From: CAYQDR01 sp964416315 | Lineage (GTDB): Bacteria > Methylomirabilota > Methylomirabilia > Rokubacteriales > DASRDR01 | Direction: 5' to 3' | Length of the DNA: 64,000 bases | Assembly: GCA_964416315.1 (NCBI GenBank) | Contig: CAYQDR010000004.1 | Coordinates: forward strand, 36,414 to 100,413 | Shown here: piece after piece, positions 15,637 through 25,547 of the stretch | Position numbering within the stretch: position 1 is the stretch's first letter | Layout: each line of letters opens with the position of its first letter | The notes under the pieces: generated by a model | The model's input: the letters and a program-made list of their open reading frames with translations, nothing else | The model's database searches: none | What the model was told of the DNA's origin: nothing | Translations under genes and position numbers: made by a program

Positions 15637-16515
15637 TCAGTCCCAGAGGTAGCCGCGGGGGTTGACCGGCTGGCCCTTGACCAGGATCTCGTAGTGGAGG
15701 TGCGGGCCGGTGCTCTTGCCCGTGTTGCCCGACAGCGCGATCTGCTGGCCGCGATCCACCCGCTGCCCGTTTGCGACCAGGATCTTCTGCAGGTGGCCGA
15801 AGACCGTCTTGATCTCGTGGCCGTGGTCGATCGCCACGGTCAGGCCGAAGTCGGGCGTCCTGCCGGCGAGCGTCACGATCCCGGGGGCCGGCGCCTTCAC
15901 GGGCGTGCCGGATTCCGCCGAGATGTCGACGCCGCCGTGGAACTCCGGGGTGCTGGTCCAGGGCGACAGGCGGCGGCCGAACTCGGAGTTGACCGCCCCG
16001 CGCACCGGCCACCGGGAGGGCAGCGACCCGAGGATCGGCCTCGCCCGCTCCATGAGGCGGCTGAGGGCCCGCAGCTTCTGGCCCTCCTCGCCCAGGCTGA
16101 CGACGAGGCGGTCGAGCTCCCGCGCGAGCGTCGCGGGCCCGGGCGCCTCCCCCGCGCCGGTGCCCCCGCCGACGCCCGAGCGCTCCCGCGAGCCCCGCGC
16201 CTCCGGCCCGAGCGGCTCCCAGATCCGGGCGTGGAGCTCCCGCCAGGTGTCGATCTCCCGCTGGGCCTCGGCGACCCGCTGGCGGGAGCCGTCGATCTGC
16301 GCGTGCTGCTCCATGACGAGCCGCTGGAGCGTGGCGATCTGCCCCCACTGCCGCTTGAGGAACAGGTAGTCGCCCCACACGGCGCCGACCGACAGGAGGC
16401 CCAGGAGCAGGGCCGCGGCGGTGGCCCCGAGGAGCCAGCGGGGGATGTTGAGACGGAGAACCCGGGTGCCGTCCCCGTAGACGACGAGGAGGTTGAACCG
16501 CCGGAGCCGGCTCAA
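15637..16515 (-). CDS. M23-family murein endopeptidase, membrane anchored
   Basis: A 292-residue protein. One membrane helix (about 28-50) precedes a periplasmic coiled coil (55-95 and 125-155). The LytM domain has the zinc ligands FHGGVDIS (H-x3-D) and HLHYE (HxH) and a GHLQKILV block. Such enzymes cut peptide cross-links in peptidoglycan. It is seven bases after the bactofilin gene on the same strand. Bactofilin-M23 pairs are a known arrangement in which the filament positions the hydrolase to shape cells. Confidence 0.92.
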   Translation of the reverse strand: MSRLRRFNLLVVYGDGTRVLRLNIPRWLLGATAAALLLGLLSVGAVWGDYLFLKRQWGQIATLQRLVMEQHAQIDGSRQRVAEAQREIDTWRELHARIWEPLGPEARGSRERSGVGGGTGAGEAPGPATLARELDRLVVSLGEEGQKLRALSRLMERARPILGSLPSRWPVRGAVNSEFGRRLSPWTSTPEFHGGVDISAESGTPVKAPAPGIVTLAGRTPDFGLTVAIDHGHEIKTVFGHLQKILVANGQRVDRGQQIALSGNTGKSTGPHLHYEILVKGQPVNPRGYLWD

Positions 16516-16522
16516 CGCGCCC

Positions 16523-16942
16523 TCATCGCTTCAGCGACACCACGGAGGCTGGCAGCTCCCGTACGGGTGGGGCCTCGGCCGCCTTCGTCTTGGTCATCCG
16601 GCAGTGCCCCTCGAAGAGCACCCCCTCCTCGATCACCACGACCGGCGCCTCGACGTCGCCGAAGACCCGGGCGGTCTTCTTCATCTCCACCCGCTCGGAG
16701 GCTTGAAGGCTCCCGACGACCTCCCCGCTGATCTGGACGACCCCGGCACGGATCGTCGCGTTGACGACCGCCTTCTCGCCGATGATGAGCGTGTCGTTGG
16801 ACGAGATCTCGCCCTTGAACTTGCCGTTCAGCAGCGCGGTGCCGCTGAACGTGTACTTCCCCTCGATCTCGGAGCCCTCGTCGAGGAACGCGCTGACGCC
16901 ACTGCGCTTCGCCCGCAATTGCTCGCTCCGCCGCCCGAACAT
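16523..16942 (-). CDS. Bactofilin
   Basis: A 139-residue protein with short disordered ends around a right-handed beta-helix core of about 100 residues (DUF583). Its repeated pattern includes TFSGTALLNGKFKGEISSN, TLIIGEKAVVNATIRAG and ISGEVVGSLQASERVEM. Bactofilins polymerise without nucleotide into membrane-associated filaments. It is the first gene of a two-gene operon with the M23 peptidase. The approximately 240 bases upstream hold no convincing gene. Confidence 0.93.
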   Translation of the reverse strand: MFGRRSEQLRAKRSGVSAFLDEGSEIEGKYTFSGTALLNGKFKGEISSNDTLIIGEKAVVNATIRAGVVQISGEVVGSLQASERVEMKKTARVFGDVEAPVVVIEEGVLFEGHCRMTKTKAAEAPPVRELPASVVSLKR

Positions 16943-17183
16943 GCGTTTCGCCCCTCAGCGTCCGGCCGATCCGCTACTTCTGCTGGGCCGCCCGCTTCTC
17001 GTCCTCGGGTTGTTCCAGCCTCGGTTGAGCCCGCTGAGGCGTCCCCCGCAGGTTGCCTGCGCGCCCCCCCCGGAACCGCTCGCGAATCGTCCGGCGTGGG
17101 AAGGAGTTGATCAGTCGCCGGTCTCGCCGGTGGCCCCTTGTATCACCGAAGCCCTTGGGGTGTCAACCGCCGGGCGGGGCGGC

Positions 17184-17330
17184 TCAGCCCCGGAGGCGCG
17201 GGTCCAGCAGGTCACGCAGCCCGTCGCCGAGCACGTTGAAGGCGAGCACCGTGACCGAGATCGCGGCGGACGGCCAGAGCAGCGGCAGCGCGCTGAGCTG
17301 CATGAAGCGCCCCGAGGTCCACACGGCTCC
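17184..17330 (-). pseudogene. DppC-type permease C-terminal remnant (1)
   Basis: About 46 residues read FMQLSALPLLWPSAAISV and LAFNVLGDGLRDLLDPRLR, then stop. That is the last membrane helix and conserved tail of DppC/OppC permeases. The rest of the gene is missing. The break coincides with the CCCTCTCC palindrome at 17331-17371. Confidence 0.75.
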
Positions 17331-17371
17331 CCCCTCACCCCACCCTCTCCCCCGCGGGGGAGAGGGCATCA
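17331..17371. repeat. CCCTCTCC palindromic repeat (1)
   Basis: CCCTCTCCCCC and GGGGGAGAGGG form a strong hairpin around CGCG, preceded by cccctcacccca. Related palindromes occur at 43625-43670 and 54483-54533, and a degenerate one near 21205-21240. Here it separates two gene remnants. Confidence 0.7.
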
Positions 17372-17746
17372 TCACGAGATCGTGCCCTTCCGGTAGGAGC
17401 GCTTCGCCGCGATCTTGCCCTCCCGGAGCGTCAGGACGTCGCAGCCGTGGACCTCGTAGCGTGTGCCGCCCCGAGGCGTGCCCGTGGTCACCCACTCCAG
17501 CACGGCGTGGGTCGGACCGGCGAAGTGACGGAGCTCGTCCCACCGGACGTCCGGGATCCGGCCGAACATCTCGACCAGGAGCTCGCGCACCGCCCGCTTG
17601 CCGATCATCCGCGTGCCTCAGGGCTCCTTGCCGAACGACGCCTCGAAGACGACGTCGTCGGTCATCATCGCCAGGATCCCCTCGAGGTCGTGGCCGTTCC
17701 AGACCGTGTTGAACCGCTGGACGAACGCCTCGCCGTCGAACGTCAT
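17372..17746 (-). pseudogene. SnoaL/NTF2-like gene with one in-frame TGA
   Basis: From ATG 17746 (AGGAGGG seven bases upstream) the frame encodes 42 residues starting MTFDGEAFVQRFNTVWNGH. It meets TGA at 17620-17618 and continues in the same frame for 82 more codons to a second stop. Joined, it is a 124-residue SnoaL-like/NTF2-fold protein (YEVHGCDVLTLREGKIA is typical). Context before GTR suggests the TGA replaced a Trp codon. I read it as a nonsense mutation. Selenocysteine insertion or sequencing error are less likely. Confidence 0.7.
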
Positions 17747-17951
17747 GGCTGAGCCCTCCTTGTAGACGTAGCGCAGACCGCCCAGGCTCTTGTTCCCGAG
17801 GGCGCCCGGCAGCCGCGTGTGGGCGCCGATGGTGCCGATCAGGCCGCGCGAACCCGAAGCCGCTACGGTACTCTTGTTCGCGGGCCCGTGAGCGGCAGGG
17901 GGTCCGTGTCGCGTATAATAGCGCAACCCCGAGGGCGCGGGAGACTGTCGC

Positions 17952-18584
17952 ATGAAGATCGCGATCATCGGCGCCGGGAACGTGGGCGGCACGCTCGGCA
18001 AGGCCTGGGCAGCGAAGGGTCACGACGTCGTCTTCGGTGTGCGCGATCCGCGGGAGGCGAAGGTCCAGGAGCTGCTCCGCGCCACCGCCGGCAAGGCGCG
18101 CGCGGCGAGCGTGCGGGAGGCCGCGGCGGCCGCCGAGCTCGTGCTCCTGGCGACCCCGTGGGGCGCCGCGCAGGACGCCCTCAGGGCAGCCGGGGACCTC
18201 AAGGGCAAGATCCTCGTGGACGCGACCAACCCGCTCAAGCCCGACTTCTCCGGTCTCGCGCTCGGCCACACCACCTCGGCCGGCGAGGAGGTCGCCCGCT
18301 GGGCCCCGGGCGCCCGGGTCGTCAAGGCGTTCAACACGATCGGGGCGCACCACATGACGGACCCTCGCATCGCCGGCCAGCGCCCCAGCATGTTCGTCTG
18401 CGGCGACGACCCCGCCGCGAAGCAGACCGTCGCCGGCCTCGCCGAGGCGCTCGGGTTCGAGCCGGTGGACTCGGGGCCGCTCACGCAGGCCCGGCTCCTC
18501 GAGCCCCTGGCGATGCTCTGGATCTCGCTCGCGTACGCCCACGGCCTCGGGACCAACATCGGCTTCAGGCTCCTCCGCGGTTGA
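17952..18584 (+). CDS. NADP/F420-reductase-fold protein (F420_oxidored family)
   Basis: A 210-residue single-domain Rossmann protein. MKIAIIGAGNVGGTLGKAW gives the nucleotide fingerprint, and GVRDP suggests NADP preference at the second strand. The GKILVDATNPL and VVKAFNTIGAHHM blocks are typical of F420H2:NADP oxidoreductase-like and related short reductases. The real electron partner cannot be told from the sequence. A TATAAT at 17914-17919 is a candidate -10. The zinc-ribbon gene follows 20 bases later. Confidence 0.82.
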   Translation: MKIAIIGAGNVGGTLGKAWAAKGHDVVFGVRDPREAKVQELLRATAGKARAASVREAAAAAELVLLATPWGAAQDALRAAGDLKGKILVDATNPLKPDFSGLALGHTTSAGEEVARWAPGARVVKAFNTIGAHHMTDPRIAGQRPSMFVCGDDPAAKQTVAGLAEALGFEPVDSGPLTQARLLEPLAMLWISLAYAHGLGTNIGFRLLRG

Positions 18585-18604
18585 CGGGGCGCTCGGAGGA
18601 CGCG

Positions 18605-19312
18605 ATGGAGTGCCCGGGTTGCCGCGGACCGATGGACGAGCAACGCTTCGACGGGAACTACGGGAAGACGGTCGTCCTCGACATCTGCCACGCCTGCAAC
18701 GGCTTCTGGTTCGACCGCCAGGAGAGCCTGCTGCTCACGCCCGGCTCCACCCTGCGCCTCTTCCGCATCATCCACGAGCGCCAGGCGGAGCGGCGGAACC
18801 AGCCGGCCGAAGCCATGAGCTGCCCCCGCTGCCGGACCCGGCTCGCGGAGACCCACGACATGGTCCGTGCCACGCGCTTCGGCTACTGGCGTTGCCCGCG
18901 CGGCGACGGGCGGTTCACCACGTTCTACCAGTTCCTGCGGGAGAAGCACTTCATCCGCACGCTCGACCCCGAACAGCTCAAAGAGCTCCGAAAGCACGTC
19001 CGGACGGTCAACTGCTCGAACTGCGGGGCGGCTGTGGACCTCGAGAAGACCACGGCCTGCAGCTACTGCCGCGCGCCGCTGGCGATCCTGGACCCGAAAC
19101 AGATCGAGGCTACGGTGCGCGAGCTCCAGCAGTGGGAGGAGAAGCGCACGACCATTGACCCCACGGTCCAGGCCCAGGTCCTCCTGGAGAAGCTCAAGGT
19201 TGACGCGCTCTTCATGCCGCGGGAGCTAGAGGCCCAGCTTCTGGGCAGCCCGTTCGGGCTCGTGGAGGCAGGGCTGGGCGCGGCCCTGAAGCTCCTGAAG
19301 AACGTCCTGTAA
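18605..19312 (+). CDS. Triple zinc-ribbon (zf-TFIIB-like) protein
   Basis: A 235-residue protein from ATG 18605 with CGGAGGA upstream. Three metal-binding knuckle sets are visible: CPGC...CHAC (3-6, 28-31), CPRC with a later lone Cys (73-76 region), and CSNC...CSYC (about 138-159). The first resembles the zf-TFIIB family. A helical C-terminus of about 70 residues follows. Function is unknown. It is probably co-transcribed with the reductase upstream, and threonine deaminase starts 16 bases later. Confidence 0.75.
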   Translation: MECPGCRGPMDEQRFDGNYGKTVVLDICHACNGFWFDRQESLLLTPGSTLRLFRIIHERQAERRNQPAEAMSCPRCRTRLAETHDMVRATRFGYWRCPRGDGRFTTFYQFLREKHFIRTLDPEQLKELRKHVRTVNCSNCGAAVDLEKTTACSYCRAPLAILDPKQIEATVRELQQWEEKRTTIDPTVQAQVLLEKLKVDALFMPRELEAQLLGSPFGLVEAGLGAALKLLKNVL

Positions 19313-19328
19313 GGGATACGGTGGCGGC

Positions 19329-20554
<1,226 letters not shown>

Positions 20555-20558
<4 letters not shown>

Positions 20559-21187
20559 CGCCGCTCGATCCCCAGGCGCTGAAGGCGCTCCAGGACGCCC
20601 CGACGACGATGCTCTCGGACGCGATCGGACGGTGGGGCAACATGGACCCCTCGATCCGGCCGCTCGCGCCCGGGATGCGCTGCTGCGGACCGGCGTTCAC
20701 GCTCCGCTGCTGGCCCGCCGACAACCTGACGGTCCACCGCGCGATCGAGCTGGCCGGGCCGGGCGACATCCTCGTCATCGACGGCGGCGACGGGCGGGAC
20801 ACCGCGCTGATGGGCGAGCTCGTCGTGTACGCGGCCCGGCTTCGCGGGATCGCCGGCGTCGTGCTCCAGGGCATGGTCCGGGACCGCGCCGACATCGCCG
20901 CGCAGCCCCTCCCGGTCTTCGCCTGCGGGGCGACGGCCCGCGGCCCCGTCAAGGAGACGCTGGGCCCGATCCAGGTCCCGATCCAGTGCGGCGGGGTCCT
21001 CGTCCGGCCCGGCGACGTCGTCGCGGGCGACGACGACGGCGTGGTCGTCGTGCCGCGCGAGGAGGCGGGGGCGGTCGTCGAGCGCGTCCGCGCGATCCGC
21101 GAGAAGGAGGAGAAGGTCCGCAAGGCCCTCGCCGCGGGCCAGACCACGCCGGACATCCTCGGCTTCCGCGCGAAGCTGCCCAAGTAG
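20555..21187 (+). CDS. RraA-family protein (HMG/CHA aldolase-like)
   Basis: A 210-residue protein of the RraA/4-carboxy-4-hydroxy-2-oxoadipate aldolase fold. Hallmarks are LSDAIGRWG, the GGDGRDTALMGELV loop with metal-binding Asp, GIAGVVLQGMVRD (catalytic R-D) and VRPGDVVAGDDDGVVVVP. Members are either class II pyruvate aldolases/oxaloacetate decarboxylases or RNase E regulators, and the catalytic residues present favour an enzyme. It is translationally coupled to threonine deaminase. Confidence 0.85.
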
Positions 21188-21201
21188 GAGGGCGAACCTC
21201 C

Positions 21202-21855
21202 TCATTCCACGCTCTCCTCGTGCTGGGGAGAGGGAGGAAGGACCGCCGCGATCCGCTGGCGGGCCAGCTCCACCATCAGCTCCGGCCGGGCCTTGCGGGC
21301 CGCCCCGCTCGGCAGGTCCTTCCCCGTGAGCGGCGGGTGGTAGGTGATCGTGACGCGGCCCGGCCGCGGCCATCGCCGGCCGACCGGCCAGACCTCGAAG
21401 GCGCCGGCGATCGTGACCGGGACGATCGGCGCATCGGCGGCGAGCGCGAGCCGGAACGCGCCCGAGCGGAACGCCTGGAGCCGCCCGTCGACGGTGCGCC
21501 CGCCCTCGGGAAAGACCATCAGCGCCTCGCCGGATTGGAGGAGCCGCAGCGCGCGCCGGACCGCCTGACTGTTGACCTCGTCCTCCCGGACGGGAAACGC
21601 GCGCGCCCACCGCATGAGCGCCCCGAGGACGGGGATCCGGAAGAACGGCTCCCACGCGATGTAGTAGAGCGGCCGGCGGATCGGCATCGTGACGAGGATC
21701 GGGTCCAGGTAGGAAACGTGGTTCGGGGCGAGGAGGACGGGCCCGGATCGGGGCACGTGCTCGGCGCCGTGAAAGCGGATCCGGAAGAGCAGGCGCGCCA
21801 GGAGCCACAGGATGGGGCGGCAGAGTCCGAGGAACCAGGGCGGCGCGTAACGCAC
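21202..21855 (-). CDS. 1-acyl-glycerol-3-phosphate acyltransferase (PlsC family)
   Basis: About 217 residues. The catalytic NHVSYLD motif (45-51) and FPEGGRT (115-121) mark an LPLAT acyltransferase that acylates lysophosphatidic acid or a similar acceptor at the membrane, and a hydrophobic N-terminus supports membrane association. I use GTG 21855 because a longer TTG start at 21891 would overlap the divergent GDPD gene. The last residues run into a degenerate CCCTCTCC palindrome. It pairs head-to-head with a lipid-related GDPD gene. Confidence 0.88.
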   Translation of the reverse strand: MRYAPPWFLGLCRPILWLLARLLFRIRFHGAEHVPRSGPVLLAPNHVSYLDPILVTMPIRRPLYYIAWEPFFRIPVLGALMRWARAFPVREDEVNSQAVRRALRLLQSGEALMVFPEGGRTVDGRLQAFRSGAFRLALAADAPIVPVTIAGAFEVWPVGRRWPRPGRVTITYHPPLTGKDLPSGAARKARPELMVELARQRIAAVLPPSPQHEESVE

Positions 21856-21884
21856 GGCGCCATGATGGCACGGGTCCGCGGGCG

Positions 21885-22655
21885 ATGACAACGAGGGGCC
21901 GGGCGCGGCCGCTCCTCGTCGCGCACGGCGGCGCGTCCGCCGCGGCGCCCGAGCACACGATCCCGGCGTACGAGGCCGCGATCCGGGCGGGGGCGGACGC
22001 CCTCGAGCTCGACGTCCACCTCTCGGCCGACGACCAGCTCGTCGTCATCCACGACACGACGCTCGACCGGACGACGAGCGGGCGCGGCCGGGTCCGCGCC
22101 CACACCCTGGCGGAGCTCAAGCGGCTCGACGCCGGCCGCTGGTTCGGCCGGGCCTTCCGCGGCCAGCGGCTCCAGACGCTCTCGGAGGTTCTCGAGCGCT
22201 TCCGGGATCGCGTCGTCTTCGCCGTCGCGCTCAGGGGCGGCTCCGAAGTCTATCCGGGGATCGAGGAGCGGCTCGTCGGGCTCCTCCAGATCTACGAGGT
22301 CACCGACCGGGCCCACGTGGTGTCGGACGACCAGCAGGCGCTCGCGCGCTGCCGGGCCCTCGACCGGGGCCTGCGCCTTGGCGCGCGCCTGCTCGGCCGC
22401 CCCCTCGCCCCACCCGCGATCGCGCCGCCCGGCGCCCTCGACGCCCTCTGGCTGCCGGCGGACCTCGTGAGCGAAGCCGACGTCGCGGCGTGCCGCGCGT
22501 CCGGCCTCGACTGCTACGTCTGGGTGGTGAGCGACGGGGAGGCCGCCCGCCGGCTCCGCGGCTGGGGTGTCGGAGGCATCGTCACGGACCGGCCCGAGCT
22601 CCTGCGTCCGGCCCTCGAGGGCGCGGCGCCGTCCCCCGGGGGCGATTCGTGCTAG
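21885..22655 (+). CDS. Glycerophosphodiester phosphodiesterase family protein
   Basis: A 256-residue TIM-barrel protein. The GDPD signature is recognisable: VAHGGASAAAPEHTIPAYE, then ALELDVHLSADDQLVVIHD with the ELD metal ligands (41-43) and HD (56-57). The usual HRG opening is HGG here, replacing a phosphate-binding Arg, which could change substrate preference. It normally splits deacylated phospholipids to glycerol-3-phosphate. It is cytoplasmic, with no signal peptide. Confidence 0.85.
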   Translation: MTTRGRARPLLVAHGGASAAAPEHTIPAYEAAIRAGADALELDVHLSADDQLVVIHDTTLDRTTSGRGRVRAHTLAELKRLDAGRWFGRAFRGQRLQTLSEVLERFRDRVVFAVALRGGSEVYPGIEERLVGLLQIYEVTDRAHVVSDDQQALARCRALDRGLRLGARLLGRPLAPPAIAPPGALDALWLPADLVSEADVAACRASGLDCYVWVVSDGEAARRLRGWGVGGIVTDRPELLRPALEGAAPSPGGDSC

Positions 22656-22656
22656 G

Positions 22657-22974
22657 ATGGCCGCCGTGAAGGCGCGACACCTGGTCCCGGCGCTGCTCTT
22701 CTACGTCGCGCTCGACTTCGCCAATCCGATGATGCCGGGCGCGGTCGCCCTCGACGACTCCATCGAGGGGACCCGCGTCCAGCGGATGCGGAGCGAGACG
22801 CCGGCGTCGCTGCCGGCGCCGGCTCCTGCCGTCCAGCGGATCGAGCCTGCCCTGCCCTCGCCGCCCGAGGCGAGCAGGACGGCGCGCGTGGCGCCGCGTC
22901 CGGAGCACCGCGCGCCCTGGCGCCGCGCCGTCGCGCCCGTCGCGGACCCCGCCCAGCCCACCGAAGACCACTAG
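22657..22974 (+). CDS. Small exported protein of unknown function
   Basis: 105 residues from ATG 22657, one base after the GDPD stop. One hydrophobic segment (about 9-27) could be a signal peptide or anchor. The rest is Pro/Ala/Arg-rich and probably disordered. No family is recognised. A -10-like TAGGAT directly precedes the start. Confidence 0.5.
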   Translation: MAAVKARHLVPALLFYVALDFANPMMPGAVALDDSIEGTRVQRMRSETPASLPAPAPAVQRIEPALPSPPEASRTARVAPRPEHRAPWRRAVAPVADPAQPTEDH

Positions 22975-23062
22975 CCCCCTCTCCGCCGCCCCCGCGTGAG
23001 TCGCGCTGCCGCGCCGCGGCAGCCCGCTCGGTACCCGCACAGCGACACGGGAGGCCAAAGCC

Positions 23063-23155
23063 ATGAGGGAAGGCTACGAAGGCATCTGGATCGCCCTGGG
23101 GATGGTCGGCACGCTCATGGTGATCATCGTGGTCTTGAAGCTGATCTTCGGATAG
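23063..23155 (+). CDS. 30-residue single-pass membrane micropeptide
   Basis: From ATG 23063 (GGGAGG nine bases upstream) the frame encodes MREGYEGIWIALGMVG followed by a strongly hydrophobic TLMVIIVVLKLIFG and TAG. It is one membrane helix with a charged N-terminus. Another ribosome-like GGGAGGG follows at once with a 19-30 residue hydrophobic frame to 23252 that needs a frameshift, so a second micropeptide may once have existed. Confidence 0.5.
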   Translation: MREGYEGIWIALGMVGTLMVIIVVLKLIFG

Positions 23156-23273
23156 GGAGGGCCGCGATGGAGCTTGGAGCTACGCGCTGGCGATGGTGAC
23201 GACCCTGGTCGCCCCGCCGTGGCTGAAGGCCGTGTACCGGCGCCGGGGGTAGAGCCCGCGCGCCCGGCGGTCC

Positions 23274-25535
23274 TCAGCGCTCGCCGACGATGTAGTGCAG
23301 TCCGGCGAGCTTGAGGCGGATCGCGTCCGCCTGGCCTTTCCCGGCGGCCGGGTGCTCCATGGCCAGGCCGAGCGCCGTCTGGAGGTGGTCGATGGCCTCG
23401 CGGTTGGCCCCGACGGCGACCGCGCCGTCGGCCGCCGTCAGGAGGTAGGGCAGCGCCCGCTCCCGCCGGTCGCTCTGCGCCCAGTGATGGGCGAGCTGGT
23501 CGCAGACCTCCTCCGTCCGGCCGCGGTAGAGGCGCTCGAGCATCTCGGCGGACCGCCGGTGGCGGGCCTGACGCTCCGACTGGAGGAGGGCCCCGTAGAC
23601 GACCTCCTGGGTCAGGACGTGGCGGAACGCGAGGCTCGCCACGGGCCCGCCGCTCTCGGCGTCGAGGAACCCGCGCCGCTCGACCTGGGCGAGGTCCTCC
23701 TCGAACCGATCGGCAGAGGCGAGCGCGCGCAGGTGCGCCAACGGGAAGCGCTTCCCGAGCACCGCGGCGTCGGCCAGCAGCTCACGCGTGGAGGCCGACA
23801 GCCGGTCCACGCGGGACGCGATCAGGGCGCTGATCGTGGCGGGGACGACGCGGGCCGCCTCCTCGCGGAGCTCGTAGGTGCCGTGCTCCAGCAGGAGATC
23901 GCCCCGTTCCCGGAAGGCCCGCACCAGCTCCTCGACGAAGAACGGGTTCCCCTCCGATCGCGCCGCGACCACCCGGCGCAGGCGCTCGCTCGCCGGGTAC
24001 GGGTCCACCTGCGCGTCCACGAGCGCGTAGATGTCCTCGGCGGAGAGCGCTTTCAGGAAGACCTCCCGCACCCGGCCCAATTCGAGCTTGCTGCCGGCGA
24101 GCGGCAGGCGGGAGGTCATGAGCAGCATGAGCGGGAGGTTCCGGGCCTCGAGGGCGAGGTGGCGGAGCAGATCTTCCGAGGACGGGTCCAGCCAGTGGAG
24201 GTCCTCAACGACGAGGAGCAGGGGCGCCCGCCGGCACTCGGCCCGGACCCAGGCCGTCACGGCCTCGCGGAGCCGGTCGCGCCGGTCGTCCGGCGCGCCG
24301 GTCGGCCGCTGCCCCACGGCCTCGCAGGTCGTCCCCAGGACGGAAAGGATCTCGGGGACGCAACCGGCCAGGTCGGGCGACAGATCCCAGAGCCGGCGGT
24401 GGAGCCGGTCCCGCGTGGCGGAAAGGTCGGCTTCGGGGGCAATCCCGGCGAGCTGCCGCAGGAGCTGACGGAAGACGAAGTACGCGGCGCCCCGCGCGTG
24501 CGAGAGCGCCGCGCCCTCGGCCCGTTCGGTGATCCCGAGGCTCCGCTCGAACTCCCAGGCGAGGCGCGACTTGCCGATGCCCGGCTCCCCGGCAAGGCAG
24601 ACGGCCTCGCCCTGCCCGCGAACCACGCGCTCCCAACACTCCCCGAGCGCGCGGAGCTCGGCCTCGCGCCCGCGGAAGGGCGAGACCCCCCGCCGCAGCG
24701 AGGCCTCGAGGCGCGAAACCACCGTCCCCTCCCCTTCCAATGCGTACGCCTCGACGGGCTCGGCCACCCCCCGCACGCGCATCGGGCCCAGCGGCCGGAA
24801 GCGGAAGTAGCCCTCCGCCAGGCGGTGAGCCGGCGCGGCCACGAGGATGGTCCCGGGGTCCGCCGCCTGCTGCATCCGCGCGGCGAGGTTCGTGGTCAGC
24901 CCCTGCGCCGTGTAGTCCATCCGGAGGTCGTCGCCGATCGCCCCCACGACGACCGGCCCGCTGTTGAGGCCCAGCCGCGCCTGGAGGGCGAGCCCCTTGT
25001 CGCGCCGGAGACCCGCGGCGTACTCTCCGAACCCCCGCTGGATCTCGAGCGCAGCATGCAGCGCGCGCCGGGCGTGGTCCTCATGGGCGATCGGCGCGCC
25101 GAAGAGCGCCATGATCCCGTCGCCCGTGAACTGGTTGACGGTCCCCTCCCAATGGTGGACGGCGTCCAGCATGAGCTGGAATGCCCCGTCCATCACCGCA
25201 TGGAACTGCTCGGGATCGAGGGCGGCGGCGAGATCCGTCGAGCCCTGGACGTCCACGAAGAGGACCGTGACCTCCTTCCGCTCGCCCCGCAGCGCCCGCC
25301 CCTCGGCGAGAATCCGCTCCGCGAGGTGGTGCGGCGTGTAGGAGACAGGGGCACGGTCGGCCGCGAGCGACCGGGACTGGGGGGCGCCGAGCGGCGCGCC
25401 GCAGCCGTCGCAGAAGCGGGCACCGGGACGGGCGCTCTGCCCGCACGAGGCACATCGCGCCTCCAGCGTCCGGCCGCACGCCTCGCAGAAGCGCGCGATC
25501 TCCCGGTTGGCGTGACCGCACGCCGGGCAGGTCAC
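23274..25535 (-). CDS. Zinc-ribbon adenylate/guanylate cyclase-AAA protein
   Basis: A 753-residue protein. Double zinc ribbons at 3-50 (CPACG, CEACG, CASCG, CDGCG) are followed by a class III cyclase domain (about 85-270) with VTVLFVDVQGSTDL and FTGDGIMALFG, which hold both metal-binding Asp residues. An AAA/ORC-like ATPase follows with Walker A GEPGIGKSR and Walker B LLLVVEDLHWLD. It stops shortly after the helical region (HYIVGER). The paralogue at 46956-50126 continues with about 300 residues of TPR-like repeats, so this copy may be naturally short or truncated. Its ligand and partner are unknown. Confidence 0.88.
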   Translation of the reverse strand: MTCPACGHANREIARFCEACGRTLEARCASCGQSARPGARFCDGCGAPLGAPQSRSLAADRAPVSYTPHHLAERILAEGRALRGERKEVTVLFVDVQGSTDLAAALDPEQFHAVMDGAFQLMLDAVHHWEGTVNQFTGDGIMALFGAPIAHEDHARRALHAALEIQRGFGEYAAGLRRDKGLALQARLGLNSGPVVVGAIGDDLRMDYTAQGLTTNLAARMQQAADPGTILVAAPAHRLAEGYFRFRPLGPMRVRGVAEPVEAYALEGEGTVVSRLEASLRRGVSPFRGREAELRALGECWERVVRGQGEAVCLAGEPGIGKSRLAWEFERSLGITERAEGAALSHARGAAYFVFRQLLRQLAGIAPEADLSATRDRLHRRLWDLSPDLAGCVPEILSVLGTTCEAVGQRPTGAPDDRRDRLREAVTAWVRAECRRAPLLLVVEDLHWLDPSSEDLLRHLALEARNLPLMLLMTSRLPLAGSKLELGRVREVFLKALSAEDIYALVDAQVDPYPASERLRRVVAARSEGNPFFVEELVRAFRERGDLLLEHGTYELREEAARVVPATISALIASRVDRLSASTRELLADAAVLGKRFPLAHLRALASADRFEEDLAQVERRGFLDAESGGPVASLAFRHVLTQEVVYGALLQSERQARHRRSAEMLERLYRGRTEEVCDQLAHHWAQSDRRERALPYLLTAADGAVAVGANREAIDHLQTALGLAMEHPAAGKGQADAIRLKLAGLHYIVGER

Positions 25536-25547
25536 GGGTCGCGCCGC

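Noticed and set aside
17618..17620. TGA as selenocysteine codon
   Set aside because: SnoaL-like proteins do not use selenocysteine here, and I see no SECIS-like hairpin just after the codon.
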